From Strongylocentrotus purpuratus (taxonomy: Eukaryota; Echinodermata; Echinoidea; Camarodonta; Strongylocentrotidae): a stretch of DNA of 64,000 bases. Both the position numbers and the translations under genes were made by a program. Positions 45,701 to 54,138 of the stretch are shown piece after piece. The stretch's first letter is position 1, and each line of letters starts with the position of its first letter. The stretch lies in assembly GCF_000002235.5 (NCBI RefSeq), contig NW_022145611.1, positions 7,094,242 through 7,158,241 of the forward strand, given 5' to 3'. The notes under the pieces are model-generated. The model was given only the letters and a program-made list of their open reading frames with translations, made no database searches and was not told the origin of the DNA.

Positions 45701-48700
45701 CAAATTTATTGCAAAGCCTTTGGGCATTTCTACATATTTTCCAAGGATTGTGTCATTTTGATGCAAATTTATAAAAAGTGCAATGCAATTACCAGTAAAA
45801 GCTATTTACAACAGTACTGTATCCTAAAGAAATAAGAATAAGTACCATAAACAAATAAGTAAAGCACAAAGATTTCCATGTGTATGTTTTCATTTCTTCA
45901 AGAAAATTGATTTATTTTAATGATATATACATGTATCTATTTGTATGTTTACAGAAATTGAATTTGAATGGGGATGATCTGCCCTGCATGACTCCACAGC
46001 AACTAATTGAGGTACCGTAAGTCTTTCTGAAATCATAAAAAGATATTAATAATAATCTCTGTTTAATGAGCACCTTCTTAATTTTTATACCACAGTGATG
46101 TGGGGAGGGGGGGGGTCAGAGAGAGAAAGGGTGTGGGGTGCATAATAGCATAGCAGGGCCCCGTCTTTAAAGAGTTGATATTTATTGCAACTATGTACAT
46201 AAGAGAAAGGAGACTGCAAACTTACGATTGATTAGAGGACTTGCAATTGATTTGGATCAATCACAACTGTTCATAAGACGGGGCCCAGGGATGCCTATTG
46301 AGGAGGCACTAGCACGGGGGAGACACCGATCAAACTTGTTGAATGGAGTGCGAATTAAAGTGACTCTGTAACATTGTCTCAGATTCTGAAATAAGGCTCT
46401 GTATAAGCTTGGCTTGTTAGAGTAATGTGCCGCAGGATTCCATATCCTTAAACTGCTGGCGAACAGAGCAACAAGACCAAGCTCTGCAATTATTAGGATC
46501 TCTGTCCAGTAGTGCCGTGTTTGTTCCATCGAACTGGATCGACCAAATCAATTGATTCACAATATATGTATATGCAATATTTTTTCCCGTAACATGAGAG
46601 TAATTTTAATAGTTTCATACTATTAATTAAATGTATTGTTAACTGTAACTGTATAATTGTTTTAAATGGGGGCACGCTACAAGAGTCCCATCTCGCACCC
46701 CGGGGCAACGTGTCTGACACGGCCGGTTGTAGCAACTACTCCGAAGATCAAGATTACAGTAATCTTGATCTAAGGAGACACGAACGAACAAAGATTCTGA
46801 AACAAAATCCTGGATTTAGCTCGTGCTGCAATGATAATCATAAACCATTAGGTCAGTCAGGAACCCCATGACTTTTACAAGCTGTCTGATAATCAAGATA
46901 TGTATGATTGGAAATCGAAATCAAATTTTCTGTTTTCCTAATGGTTTTAATAACACTCCAGTCTATTGGGAAAAATGATTATGGTGAAACCGGTCACTCA
47001 AAGATTTTTACTTTTTTGAGGGCACTTCATGATCATTTTGAAGCTCATTTTGTTATGGCTTCAATATTACACTATATCACAGACACTGATAACACGTAGG
47101 ACCATGCATCTCAGATTAAACATTGTTAAACTATGCCTTTAAGGGAGAGAGAGGGATGGGTGGGGTTGAGATTAGTATTGATCATTGAACCTTCACGGGA
47201 GCTAAAACTAGATGGATACATGACTTGTATTTCTCCTTCTTGTTATCACCTTCAGCTCTACATCAGCGAGAGGAACACAAACTCCAACGAGTATGACTTC
47301 AAGAAGGCTCTAGATTTGCTACAGTACCTCCATAAGGTATGGCCAAACACCTTTAGTTGTAAACTGTCACAACAAGGCAACATTAGATGCTGCTCATAAG
47401 TATCGGCTTGCATGGTAGATATACAGTAGGCTTACGGTTGCACCATGTGAGAACATTGGATTATACAATTAAAGGTTCCTGCACTTCACAACACAACATT
47501 AGCATCAGTATTAATACATAACAAAATAACATAATACCTGTGACAAACACAGTCGTAAGGTTTTAATAACAAAATCAGATCTTCACAAGCGAGTCTTCTG
47601 CTTATGCTCATAATAAACATATGTCTTTACATTGATACATATGTTGTTGTTTTTTAAACATTGATTGGACCATACATTTTGATTGTAATCAAAACATTGG
47701 TACATTACAAATTAGCGTTTGTTTAACCTATATCTTGTAAGTGTATTTTTTAAAGTATACTTTTTCTCTTCAAAGATGAACATACTAATTACCGTATGAT
47801 ATACCATTGCTGCTCTTGGCTTTTATAGTTGATTTCTCTCACACTTTTTACTTTTAGGAGTATTTTTTTTTAGCAGTGATGTACTTTTTTTTTTCTCAAA
47901 TGAATTCAAATGATCATAGACTGTAGTACACTTGACTATGCACCCTCCTTTTGCATAAAAAGTTAGATGGTGACTTAGACGTATTTCACTTTGTATAAAC
48001 TTGTCTTTGCATAGGAGGGCTCCCACTATACAGACCTGATGGTGAGGATATGGTGCAGAGCTATTCTACGAGATGAGTAAGTATTCATGCTCTTCATAAT
48101 CAGATTAATGCAAAGTTATAATGATAAATACCCTATAATTATTAATGATGATAATTACAGAGATAATTTTATTTATATAACACCTTTTTAAAAGGTGCTG
48201 ATACTGATATCTGAAAGCTTCTTTCCTGCATTTTTACATGTGGCATTTATCATAGCTCACTAGGTGTCAAGCTTCGCTTATCTTGGTGCCCTGGCCAGTT
48301 GTATTTTAAAATTTCATATTTCTTCATGCATATTATAACGATTATCGATTTCATTATTTATTTAGAACTGAAAAATAATTGAAATGAGCATCGACTCCAG
48401 ACATTTTCAGAGCTACCAAGTGTCACGCATTTCGAGGGTCTGGCAACGCTCTCACACACAAGGCACGCGCTAGATTTCGAAAAAACGCTATACCTTATAT
48501 GTGTATTACACCCTCACCTGCGCGCTCGCGCCGAATCATGAAAATGTCACGCATTGCTGATCTTTGAACTTGGCGTCTCTTCATTTTGTGTCATTGTACT
48601 TATACAAATATCGCTGTATGATATTTACAGATGTAATATTTACATTTTTCTCTATAAGAGTTTTAGTTAAGGTCATTTAAACCTGTGCTACAGCTTTGGG

Positions 48701-49945
48701 CTAGTAGAGGAGGCACTCTAAAATTATTGTCAAATATATCAGGGTTTCCATCTGTCTTGGATAAGGACTTCCCATTTTTTCCAACCAGAAATTGAGAAAA
48801 ATCACTTAAAAACTCTGTCGGAAGTGAAAAATGAAATAGATGAATTACATATCAATGGAAAGATTATGAGCCATAGATTACAATAATATCAATTATATGC
48901 TATTTGAGTGTCTGTCAGAGGAGTAACAGCTGATGTAAATAGAAAGATTAAGCATTAAAATAATAAAAACAAAATTAACAAATGTAATTATTTTATTATA
49001 ATGTAGGTGGAATGAGATGCAGGGTGTGGACCCATGGGACTACATCAAAGACTCCATCTTCTTTAAGACAGCTGCCAAAGCACTCCAAGAAGGTAAGCTC
49101 CTCTCATAGATTTAATCGACCGATTAAAAATTGGATTAAAATTAAAAATTAGATTAAAAATGGACTTGGGGATATTAAATTGTTTTTTCTGGGGGAAGGG
49201 GGTCCTGATTTAAATTTTTTACATCTTAATGAATGGGCCCTGTGTTTAAATCTTGACATTCTGGGCACCCATGTGTCCCTGGAAAACCTGTAAGTGATGA
49301 GACCTGCTTTTAATGTATCTTCATGTCTATATTGAACGGACTTCTTGAAATAAAATGGGAATAACTGACCCTTGCCACCTTATAAGAGAAAAGAATAAAG
49401 ATATTTGGAATGTTGAATGTTCTAGTGTAATGTTATTGTATTGCTTTATATGTTTATACCCATGTAGATGGTCTGTTCTTATATATTTTCCAAACTTGAT
49501 GCAATAGGACACCACACCCCCTTCTCCCTCTTCCTCTCCATCTCCCTCTTCCTCTCTCTCTCTCTCTCTCTCTCTGTTTCTCTCTCTCTGTTTCTCTCTC
49601 TTTTCTCTCTCACTCTCTTTCTGTATCTTTTCCTTTCTCTGTGACTGTAATGTCTCCTTATTTTTTACACTTTTTCTCCGTTATAGTTTAACTGCGAATT
49701 TGAAGGCTTTGCTTTATAAATACAGCTCTTTTTCTACCAATAAGACCAGTGCAGTTTAGGTTAGTATCATAATGAGCATTGGATGTCTTTGTTCGACAGG
49801 TCTTGACCTGACCGAGTGCCTGCCAGACCCAGACACACTGATGCAGCACTATGAGCTGCAAGGGATGAGGGACAACACACGGTTCGAGTACCTTCTCAGG
49901 ACTGGCTTTGAGCAGATCGGCAGGAGTCTAGCCGCAGCTGAGTAA
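19311..49945 (+). CDS. NUP133: Nuclear pore complex protein Nup133 (5' end not found)
   Basis: Nup133 is a scaffold nucleoporin of the Y-shaped Nup107-160 complex. It builds the nuclear pore ring and helps tether pores to membranes and kinetochores. I placed 32 coding exons, all with AG/GT borders and mutually consistent phases: 1089 codons plus stop TAA at 49943-49945. The known human protein has 1156 residues, so about 65-75 N-terminal residues are missing. The first exon seen enters in phase 1 at 19311. Strong matches to the known protein are DNSGWACLVC, EGVVRYWP, DFPASDPRWAES, LILLHQLEDKMKAH, SEHAEKLSAA, SNEYDFKKALDLLQY and the C-terminal FEYLLRTGFEQIG. No promoter is recognised, and a large hAT element lies immediately upstream. 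Many introns carry mobile elements. The 3' UTR follows 49945; AATAAA near 51917 is a candidate poly(A) signal. Confidence 0.95.
20480..20515. repeat. AAT microsatellite
   Basis: About ten AAT units in a NUP133 intron. Confidence 0.8.
20960..21145 (-). repeat. tRNA-derived SINE in NUP133 intron
   Basis: The minus strand has TGGCCAAGTGG (A box, complement of 21122-21132) and GGTTCAAAACCC (B box, about 21078-21090). The body resembles the other minus-strand SINEs in the window. Confidence 0.65.
22075..22400 (+). repeat. Full-length tRNA-derived SINE in NUP133 intron
   Basis: The head has TGGTCGAGTGG (22085-22095, A box) and a perfect B box GGTTCGAATCC (22130-22140). The body carries CCAGGTGTTAAATGGGTACC and GACCGGGGTAATA, then TATGAAGCGCTATATAAAAG and an ATT-rich tail (to about 22399). 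This is the best preserved of several SINE copies. The GCGCTATATAA end recurs at 24060-24072. Confidence 0.8.
22575..22732. mobile_element. MITE with GGGGGGTGTTTCACAAA termini
   Basis: The left end CAGGGGGGTGTTTCACAAAG faces the right end CTTGTNNNTTTTGTGAAATACCCCCC in inverted form. The interior repeats TGACAAATGACA-type words. A truncated inverted relative sits in the SINE-like repeat at 36150-36233. Confidence 0.7.
23020..23275. repeat. Dispersed repeat, copy 1
   Basis: It shares TCACCTGTGCCT, GAATCACTGT, CACTACACCAGGGTTTCCCC, GTGCAGTGGGTTCTTAA and CGTGCAAAGGTGGTGACTCT with 36078-36420. It is part of a SINE-like family. The tRNA-like head is present only in the second copy. Confidence 0.7.
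23996..24100 (+). repeat. SINE 3' fragment
   Basis: CAATGACCGGGGTAATAATA, AAAGCGCTATATAAGAACGA and an ATT tail match the 3' half of the SINE at 22075-22400. It starts 7 bp after the splice donor at 23989/23990. Confidence 0.7.
24906..25012. repeat. Near-perfect palindrome centred on CCCTAGGG
   Basis: The arms read ATGACGTCACGCATAGTACC on the left and GGTACTATGCGTGATGTCAC on the right. They continue outward through A/T-rich sequence to AATAGTTCA and TTGAACTAT. It would form a long hairpin in RNA. Confidence 0.85.
25287..25456. repeat. Second long palindrome, 170 bp
   Basis: It is centred on CCGATGG in GAGGGCCGATGGCCCTC at about 25369. The arms contain ATTCGCACTCAGGAACATCA and its near-complement, ending outward in ACAAATATAAAATGACTC and a matching right arm. 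It lies only about 275 bp from the previous palindrome. Confidence 0.85.
25495..25775 (-). repeat. tRNA-derived SINE in NUP133 intron, minus strand
   Basis: The minus strand has TGGTGTAGTGG (complement of 25750-25760) and a B-box-like GGTTCAAATCC (about 25710-25720). It shares CTCCCTGGGGAGCATCCCAG with the body of the SINE at 22075-22400 in inverse orientation. Confidence 0.75.
26225..26425 (-). repeat. tRNA-derived SINE in NUP133 intron, minus strand
   Basis: An A-box-like TGGTTTAGTGG (complement of 26401-26411) and a B-box-like GGTTCAAATCC (about 26358-26368). The body has GGTGCCTATTTACACCTGGG on plus, the same module as in the other copies. Confidence 0.75.
27175..27385. mobile_element. 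MITE with GGCCCGAATTCACAAAGGAG termini
   Basis: The left end GGCCCGAATTCACAAAGGAG pairs with the right end CTCCTTTGTGAGTTTGGGCC. TTTT or TTT flanks both sides. A second member with the same termini is at 62866-63036. Confidence 0.8.
27416..27624. mobile_element. MITE with GAGGCTGTTCACACC termini
   Basis: Left GAGGCTGTTCACACC and right GGTGTGAACAGCCTC are perfect inverted copies. A GC-rich subterminal block (CTAGACCGCGCTATCTCT) is also inverted at both ends. It lies 30 bp from the previous MITE. Confidence 0.85.
27986..28980 (+). repeat. 183-bp satellite, about 5.4 units, in NUP133 intron
   Basis: Units start at 27986, 28169, 28352, 28535, 28718 and 28901 (partial). The 183-bp length is a multiple of three and one frame has no stop, so a 356-codon open frame results. 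Differences between units mostly change the amino acid (Asn/Tyr, Asp/Asn, Leu/Phe, Ile/Met), which argues against selection on a protein. Each unit has a TCCCTAT...ATAGGGA inverted pair. It lies between NUP133 exons, and reading into it from the preceding exon has no support. Confidence 0.9.
30360..30540. repeat. CAGA/CAAA tetranucleotide microsatellite
   Basis: Tandem CAGA and CAAA units with a short GA run at the end, in a NUP133 intron. Confidence 0.95.
31542..33013. other. Long NUP133 intron, left part; AT-rich
   Basis: No exon-like open frame with splice borders and no bounded repeat is seen in this part of the intron between the exons at 31496 and 34574. A G-tract is at 32947-32961. 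Confidence 0.5.
33014..33595. mobile_element. TA-flanked MITE containing a second TIR element
   Basis: The outer ends are TTGCTCGTCATAAAGTAGAC and, inverted, TTGCTTGATATAAAGTAGAC. TA flanks at 33012-33013 and 33596-33597, which suggests a Tc1/mariner-like origin. Inside lies another inverted-repeat element (33070-33538). Without it only about 110 bp of outer element remains. Confidence 0.75.
33070..33538. mobile_element. Inner TIR element, GACCCCGTTCTCACTCACT termini
   Basis: The left end GACCCCGTTCTCACTCACT and right end AGTGAGTGAGAACGGGGTC are perfect inverted copies. The interior has many GGAGCG/CGCTCC words and partial internal copies of the ends (GTGAGTGAGAACGGTC near 33150), giving a complex hairpin. 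It is non-coding. Confidence 0.85.
34574..49945 (+). CDS. NUP133: NUP133 exons for the C-terminal alpha-helical domain
   Basis: Exons: 34574-34780, 35067-35226, 35906-36015, 36886-36992, 37558-37660, 38594-38816, 39415-39458, 40298-40514, 41848-41984, 43412-43451, 43686-43801, 44350-44409, 44916-44982, 45522-45583, 45955-46011, 47256-47336, 48015-48076, 49007-49092, 49800-49945. They encode the alpha-solenoid that binds Nup107 at the stem of the Y complex. The first exon starts with three near-identical QSMQQ repeats (34574-34618) that I do not recall in other Nup133 proteins. Its acceptor could also lie one repeat further in. The exon at 41848 is followed by six extra partial copies of itself in the intron. 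Confidence 0.92.
35358..35567 (+). mobile_element. Short Helitron-like copy in NUP133 intron
   Basis: ATGTTTTCGGGTTGTC, GTCCGT repeats, GGCGGAGGCATCAT, a CGACTGTGCACGGTCG hairpin and terminal CTAG (35564-35567) followed by T match the element at 12351-13543. Most of the tandem-repeat interior is gone. It begins about 130 bp after the exon ending at 35226. Confidence 0.6.
35640..35880 (+). repeat. SINE 3' part with ATT tail
   Basis: ACCTGGTAGGATAATGG, CTCCGGGGAGTGGAAATGTT and an ATT tail follow the body of the SINE at 22075-22400. The tRNA head is not preserved. It ends about 25 bp before the exon at 35906. Confidence 0.65.
36034..36074. repeat. AGT microsatellite
   Basis: About thirteen AGT units start 19 bp after the splice donor at 36015/36016. 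Confidence 0.9.
36078..36525 (-). repeat. Dispersed SINE-like repeat, copy 2, with a MITE fragment inside
   Basis: It matches 23020-23275 on both sides of a foreign piece at 36150-36233. That piece begins GGGGGGCATTTCACAAAACT and is an inverted, truncated relative of the MITE at 22575-22732. The minus-strand head near 36520-36450 has a GGTTTGAATCTAACCC box, compatible with a tRNA origin. Confidence 0.65.
37090..37205 (-). repeat. Dispersed repeat fragment
   Basis: In inverse orientation it resembles the family at 39710-39890 and 58995-59185 (CACTACTTGTAGCTACTTGC against a GCAAGT...TAGTGCAGTG block). Confidence 0.5.
37712..38077. mobile_element. TTAA-flanked MITE in NUP133 intron
   Basis: The ends are AGGTAAAGACCAGT and ACTGGTCTTTACCT, with TTAA on both sides (37708-37711 and 38078-38081). 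TTAA duplications are typical of piggyBac and Kolobok elements. It shares interior sequence, inverted, with 51018-51402. It is non-coding. Confidence 0.8.
38090..38510 (+). repeat. Dispersed repeat shared with 50640-51013
   Basis: The shared words include AATGTCACTGATGTAGTG, GACAACTTTCCCATTTGTC, GTGCCCTGAGGAAGAAGGCA and CACAATCCACTGACGAAATT. In both places it adjoins a TTAA-flanked MITE, so the two may be parts of one larger element. Confidence 0.65.
39710..39895 (+). repeat. Dispersed repeat, copy in NUP133 intron
   Basis: AGGAGGGATTAGACC, CATAAGAAAAAGAGGATCAT and GACCAATGGTCAC recur at 58995-59185. Confidence 0.7.
39980..40248. mobile_element. MITE with CAGGGGGGTGTTTCACAAAG termini
   Basis: The left end CAGGGGGGTGTTTCACAAAG and right end CTTTGTGAAACACCCCCCTG are perfect inverted copies. 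The interior (AAGTTGGATTT... and AAGTCCAACTT) adds a second inverted pair. A close relative is at 58316-58602. Confidence 0.85.
40532..40889. mobile_element. hAT-like MITE with CAGAGATGCCAAC-type ends
   Basis: The left end CCGAGATGCCAAC and, inverted, the right end CAGAGATGCCAAC differ at one base. ATTCCA is duplicated at 40526-40531 and 40890-40895. It contains an inner palindrome (TTTTATCGTATTTAGTACGATAAAA-like). It lies 17 bp after the NUP133 donor at 40514/40515. Confidence 0.75.
41295..41740 (+). repeat. Possible LINE 3' UTR remnant
   Basis: AT-rich sequence ends in GTTGCAATAAATGAATGATTTAATTAATAAAAT, a pattern like a LINE 3' end with a poly(A) signal and simple tail. There is no coding part. 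Tentative. Confidence 0.35.
41904..42764 (+). repeat. Seven 123-bp tandem copies of a NUP133 exon 3' end with its donor
   Basis: The first copy is the 3' 81 bp of the real exon (41848-41984) plus 42 bp of intron. Further copies start at 42027, 42150, 42273, 42396, 42519 and 42642. Each keeps the frame encoding ILVELCESGTGRKDRLQYYM-like residues and an AAATAAG|GTATTT donor. Each lacks the 5' part of the exon, and I see no clear acceptor next to it. An in-frame TGA precedes each extra copy, so full read-through is not possible. Copy 3 is the most diverged (LFKLFESGTSRKD). Confidence 0.95.
42880..43400 (+). repeat. Possible LINE 3' end in NUP133 intron
   Basis: AT-rich sequence ends with TGTTTTAATAAATTAAATT immediately before the acceptor of the exon at 43412. 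It resembles the region at 41295-41740. Tentative. Confidence 0.3.
43950..44266. mobile_element. MITE with AATAAGCGAGTTCGTAA termini
   Basis: The left end AATAAGCGAGTTCGTAA and right end TTACGAACTCGCTTATT are perfect inverted copies. The 317-bp interior is non-coding. No clear TSD was seen. It lies in a NUP133 intron. Confidence 0.85.
46154..46289. mobile_element. MITE with GGGCCCCGTCTT termini
   Basis: The left end GGGCCCCGTCTT and right end AAGACGGGGCCC face each other, with an inner TTGCAACT/CAATTGATT inverted region. It lies in a NUP133 intron. Confidence 0.75.
46290..47255. other. NUP133 intron; nothing firmly recognised
   Basis: It contains a local palindrome (GATCAAGATTACAGTAATCTTGATC, about 46746-46770) and short open frames without a domain. 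Confidence 0.4.
48077..49006. other. NUP133 intron without a bounded element
   Basis: AT-rich sequence. I see no exon, RNA gene or bounded repeat. Confidence 0.4.
49540..49640. repeat. TC-rich microsatellite before the last NUP133 exon
   Basis: CTCTCT runs with TTTC and CTGTTT interruptions, about 160 bp upstream of the acceptor at 49799. Confidence 0.85.
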
Positions 49946-50639
49946 CAAAGAAAATATATTCCTTAGGTCTAGCATGTTGAGCGAATGAAATAGGCTTGTA
50001 TCGATCCTTTGGGGCTGGCTTTGGGCAGATGGGTCCATGTCTAGTAGCAGACAATTGGGTTCATCTAGTACACGGTTTCCGCTGCAGAGGGATGGAATGA
50101 GACACTTCAGACTCTTGAAAACATTCCAGAGTCTTGGAGTAAAGAGAGAATGAACATCTAGGCATTGTCTTTAGCAAAAGGATGAAATCACTGTTACGCC
50201 TTGTTCATGCATATCCTGGTCCAGCCCCCCCCCCCCCCCCCCTGGGGAAAAAACTTGAAATGCAAAGAAATAGATATGCGTAGCAGTGACTACCATGTAT
50301 TCACTTATCTGTGTGGTTTATAAAGTCACACTGTTTCACATCGTGAGAATGCTAGTACAAATATAGACGAAATCGATCCCACCCCACAGTTTGTTTTAAT
50401 TTTCCGGGCACTGGCGTAGCCACAGGAGGCACTTGTCCCTGCAAAAGAATGATGGTAGAGGAAAACTTGGGGGGGGGGGGAGTGCAGAGAGGGAACAGAG
50501 GGTCAATTGGAAAAGAAGATGATATGACCCACTGCAGCACCACCCCCCCCCCCCCCCTCCTCTCATCAGTGGCCCTGTTATTTCATTATAATTTGTGCCA
50601 GCTCACACATAAGAGGGCAATCTAAACATGATAGTAAAC

Positions 50640-51013
50640 CGCTGAGAGAAGCAGACTGGCGGCAGTTTGCAAAATCTAAGACATTTTTGAAAGTTGTAAT
50701 CACTTTTATGTATGGGAAAATTCAAATCGGCTGAATGGGTAATATCACTGTGATGTAGTGCCGGTCAACTTTCTCATTTGTCCAAATACACAAAATGAAT
50801 GACTAAAATTATATGACTCGGGAGGATCTTTCCTTTATGCAGGAATTATAATAATATGCTAGCCTTGATTTTGTGTAGTGCCCCAAGGGAGAAGGCACTT
50901 GGGAGAAAAACAGAAATCAATCAATGAACAGGAGAGTCATGTGGGATTATTTCTCAATCCACTGACCAAATTTGAGATTTAGTGATTTCATATTTCAAAC
51001 ATTCATAACTTTC
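50640..51013 (+). repeat. Dispersed repeat, second copy of 38090-38510
   Basis: It shares AATATCACTGTGATGTAGTG, CAACTTTCTCATTTGTC and GTGCCCCAAGGGAGAAGGCA with small differences, directly followed by a TTAA-flanked MITE. Confidence 0.65.
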
Positions 51014-51017
51014 TTAA

Positions 51018-51402
51018 AGAGAAGGTTGAGTTCTGGGAAGAGGTGAAAAATAATTTGTGAGCGTAATAATTCTTATTATCCAAGAGTGGAAGATCATCAG
51101 ATAAGACATGTTCCCTGAAAAGCATGGCTCTTCAAATGCCTTTATATTCTAAAACTGTCAGTAACATCGTAAAACTCGGGGGGTAGTATTTTTACGCCAC
51201 GTGTTCGTGTAGTCCCATATACATCTTTCTGTGTACAGTGTTTGTAACTTTACCAAGACTTGGCAAAATTTCTTATCATTTTGATGATTCTAGAACCTTG
51301 CAATACACACAAATTCTTATATGCTAGATGATCAATCTTTTCTGGTCGATTCCACACCGTTGTTTCACAATGCAATCGCATGACCAGAACTCAACTTCAT
51401 CT
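51018..51402. mobile_element. TTAA-flanked MITE, relative of 37712-38077
   Basis: The ends are AGAGAAGGTTGAGTTCTGG and, inverted, AGATGAAGTTGAGTTCTGG, with TTAA at 51014-51017 and 51403-51406. The interior matches the earlier element in inverse orientation (for example GTCCCATATACATCTTTCTG). Confidence 0.8.
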
Positions 51403-52319
51403 TTAATGTTGTTCCAGTCAATTTCAAACTTTCGCCATTTTTCTGCTTTCAAAGAAATGAACTTTTTATAACGGTTGGATTGCTCTTTAATCAACTAGAT
51501 ACCGATCACTGGAAGAAGAAATGAGTTCAAGTTTCAAGGGAAGACAAGCTTCGTTACCAATGTGATAATGTGGCGAAAGAAGCGTTTGATTTGTTGTCTT
51601 AAACTGTAAAATTTGCTTATTACTGAGCTTTTCTAAGATGCGACATTAAAATATTATTTTGTACTGTATCAAGAAATGTCGTTGATGACTATAATATCTG
51701 TTGTGACCTCTGTGTAATGAAATTTAATCTACTATTTCACATTTTAGGAGCTATGACACACCAAACCATTTCAGCCACTCATCCACACTCGTTTCACAGC
51801 CTTTGAAAGCAAGAGTCATGTAATCATGGAGAGGGAAAAAAAGTTAATTTACGACACTTTTAATAAGATACATGTACCCATATCTGTGTAAACAACATTC
51901 ATACATGGTAGAAATCAATAAAAATAAAACTTCCGGTACCCAATAATTCTACAAAGTCCACAAAGGAGGAAATTATGTTTTCCTTGGCATGTATTAATAA
52001 TAATAATAATATTGGATTCTTATATAGTGCACGTACAAACATCAAAATAAATTGTACAGCAGGCACCAACAGTAGGAAGAAATTTCTGTGGTAATAATAA
52101 TATTTTGACAGTGACTACACATTTCCAATTTTTTCTTTTTTTTAAGCTCAAACACTATTTTACTGTGACTTCATGAAGTAACATTGCAAACAATTCAATT
52201 TTGGAATTTAATAACATGTGAAACACACAAATAAAAATGTATAAGCTTCTTAGGATTACGGTACAATTTGATGTTAGGATAATCCCCATATCTCTCTCTC
52301 TCTTTCTCTCTCTCTCTTC

Positions 52320-52350
<31 letters not shown>

Positions 52351-53504
52351 CTTTTCTCTGTCTCTGTATTTCACACATACACATACACATTCTCTCTATC
52401 TCTCTTCTCTTAAGTGATATATTTCCACATATTGATAAAGGAGTAACGCATCAATATATACCTAGTCGAACCTGCATAAGCAAGGTTCACCTTCACCTTC
52501 AAAATGTTGAAATGTTTTAGCCAGCTGTTTCTCCCTGTCAAGATTCAAGATTTTATTGTCCATAATATAATACAGAAATTTGTTTTCCATTGGTATAACA
52601 TGTAATACATAAAACATAAGACAAAAACATGGTGTCGTGTGCTGAAAGCCAGAAGGGCGTCAAGACTATATAAGAAAAAGTCTATGACCAGGTACGGTCC
52701 TCCGGCTTTCAGCACAAAACATGACAAGACAGTTATATGACTTATACATTTTAAATACAATTCTGAATCACATCATGAATAAATGAATAAATAAATGAAT
52801 AAATTCTACATTTTATCTAATAAATTCCATTACCAATTTGTCCTCTACTAATATAAAATACCCGCATCCCTTTTGTTTTCTTTTAAATAAAATGATTTTC
52901 AATTTGTTACAGACATTTTCAGCTTTAGTGTAAATACATTTCATAGGAGCAATCAAGATGGGTTTTTTTCTGTTTTTTTCTAGAATATATACTGAAGATT
53001 TACTTAGTAGTTATTGATGAGAAAATAACCAGATTTTGTTGAGAAAAAAATAAATAATAAACATGAGTTAGAGAGCAATAAATGATTACTACAAGAAAAA
53101 GAGGAGCCCCAACACCTTCCGATCCATGTCTTTGTAATTATGAAATCTTTCATAAGCTCATTTGCTGGATTGACATTTCTTTAGGCTTGTGCTATGCATA
53201 GTGAATCAAACTTTAAGTTCAAGATCTTTGAAATTTTGAAATTGACAGAGAAGCGGTTTAGTCTACTTGACATTTTACGAACCAGGAAAATTTCTTTCAG
53301 GTTACCGAGTAACAATGCTAAAAATTGCTCTGTAACTATTTATGATTACCAATCAACTGTTAAAAAAAAAACCTGGAAAGAAATGTTCTAGGTCGCTGTT
53401 GGTATTAGGAGCCTCAAACGGATTAGTTCTCTGAAACACCAATCAAAGTATTATAATAATGGTAGTACATGTACTGTTAGTATTTTCATTGACCAATGAA
53501 TGGG

Positions 53505-54138
53505 TTAGTACATCCCATCAATGCTGTCTGCAAGTGATCGTCTTTCGGGTGTGCTGCCATCATCTCCTTCACCGAGCGAGGATCTAACGGTAAAGTTTCC
53601 ATCTCCGCTGCTGTGCACAGTGGCTGTAACTGTCTGCTGATCACTACTGCCGTAAGATGGATCAGCGAAACCAACATCGGGAACGTCGCTCTCCGAATTC
53701 ATTGCGACAGGGGCAATTAGTGCATCGCCGTTTGAAAGAACTCCCCCATTTGCTTCTAGTTCGATGTCAAGTAAATTGGTCGTCATCTCTTCATTTTCTA
53801 TCGTTAACGTCGGATCAGAAGAATCAGACATCACCGTCATATCAATCGCTTCGTTCGTGTCATCTGTTAAATTGGAATTTCCGTCTCCTTGTGATCTGCT
53901 CTTTGAGTCTGCATTGAGAATGAAACCATTTGCTCCTTCGCCAGTGTGTAAAGTCTCTTCTTCGTCGACTTGGAATTCCTGTTCATCGTCGATATAAGCT
54001 GCATTGATCTTTCCACCATTTTGCATTGGATCTGGGGAAGGGACTTTCACATCTCGATTGGCGTTTTCATCATGCATGCCGTCATCGTCACTGTCGCTTT
54101 GAGCGTACGCATCTGCTTTGACCAGCTCTGTGTCACTT
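53505..54138 (-). CDS. Cytoplasmic tail exon
   Basis: About 210 residues rich in Asp, Glu, Ser, Thr and Asn (for example AYAQSDSDDDGMHDENANRD and GDGNSNLTDDTNEAIDM), ending RRSLADSIDGMY. It is probably disordered with many possible phosphorylation sites. No ITIM or ITAM motif of standard spacing was seen. The acceptor is TTACATGCAG|AAGTGAC. Confidence 0.88.

Larger units (their letters stand above)
49946..53504. other. Interval between the convergent genes
   Basis: It holds the NUP133 3' UTR (ATTAAA near 51643 and AATAAA near 51917 are candidate signals), poly-C and poly-G tracts (50227-50241, 50470-50480 and 50544-50557), a dispersed repeat, a TTAA MITE and a TC microsatellite (about 52290-52395). 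A palindromic stretch near 52630-52705 contains GCTGAAAGCC and GGCTTTCAGC. No further gene is seen. Confidence 0.6.

Noticed and set aside
46257-46735. Minus frames resembling a LINE C-terminus
   Set aside because: No RT motif or WNSLP-like block found; overlaps a MITE terminus. Left unassigned.
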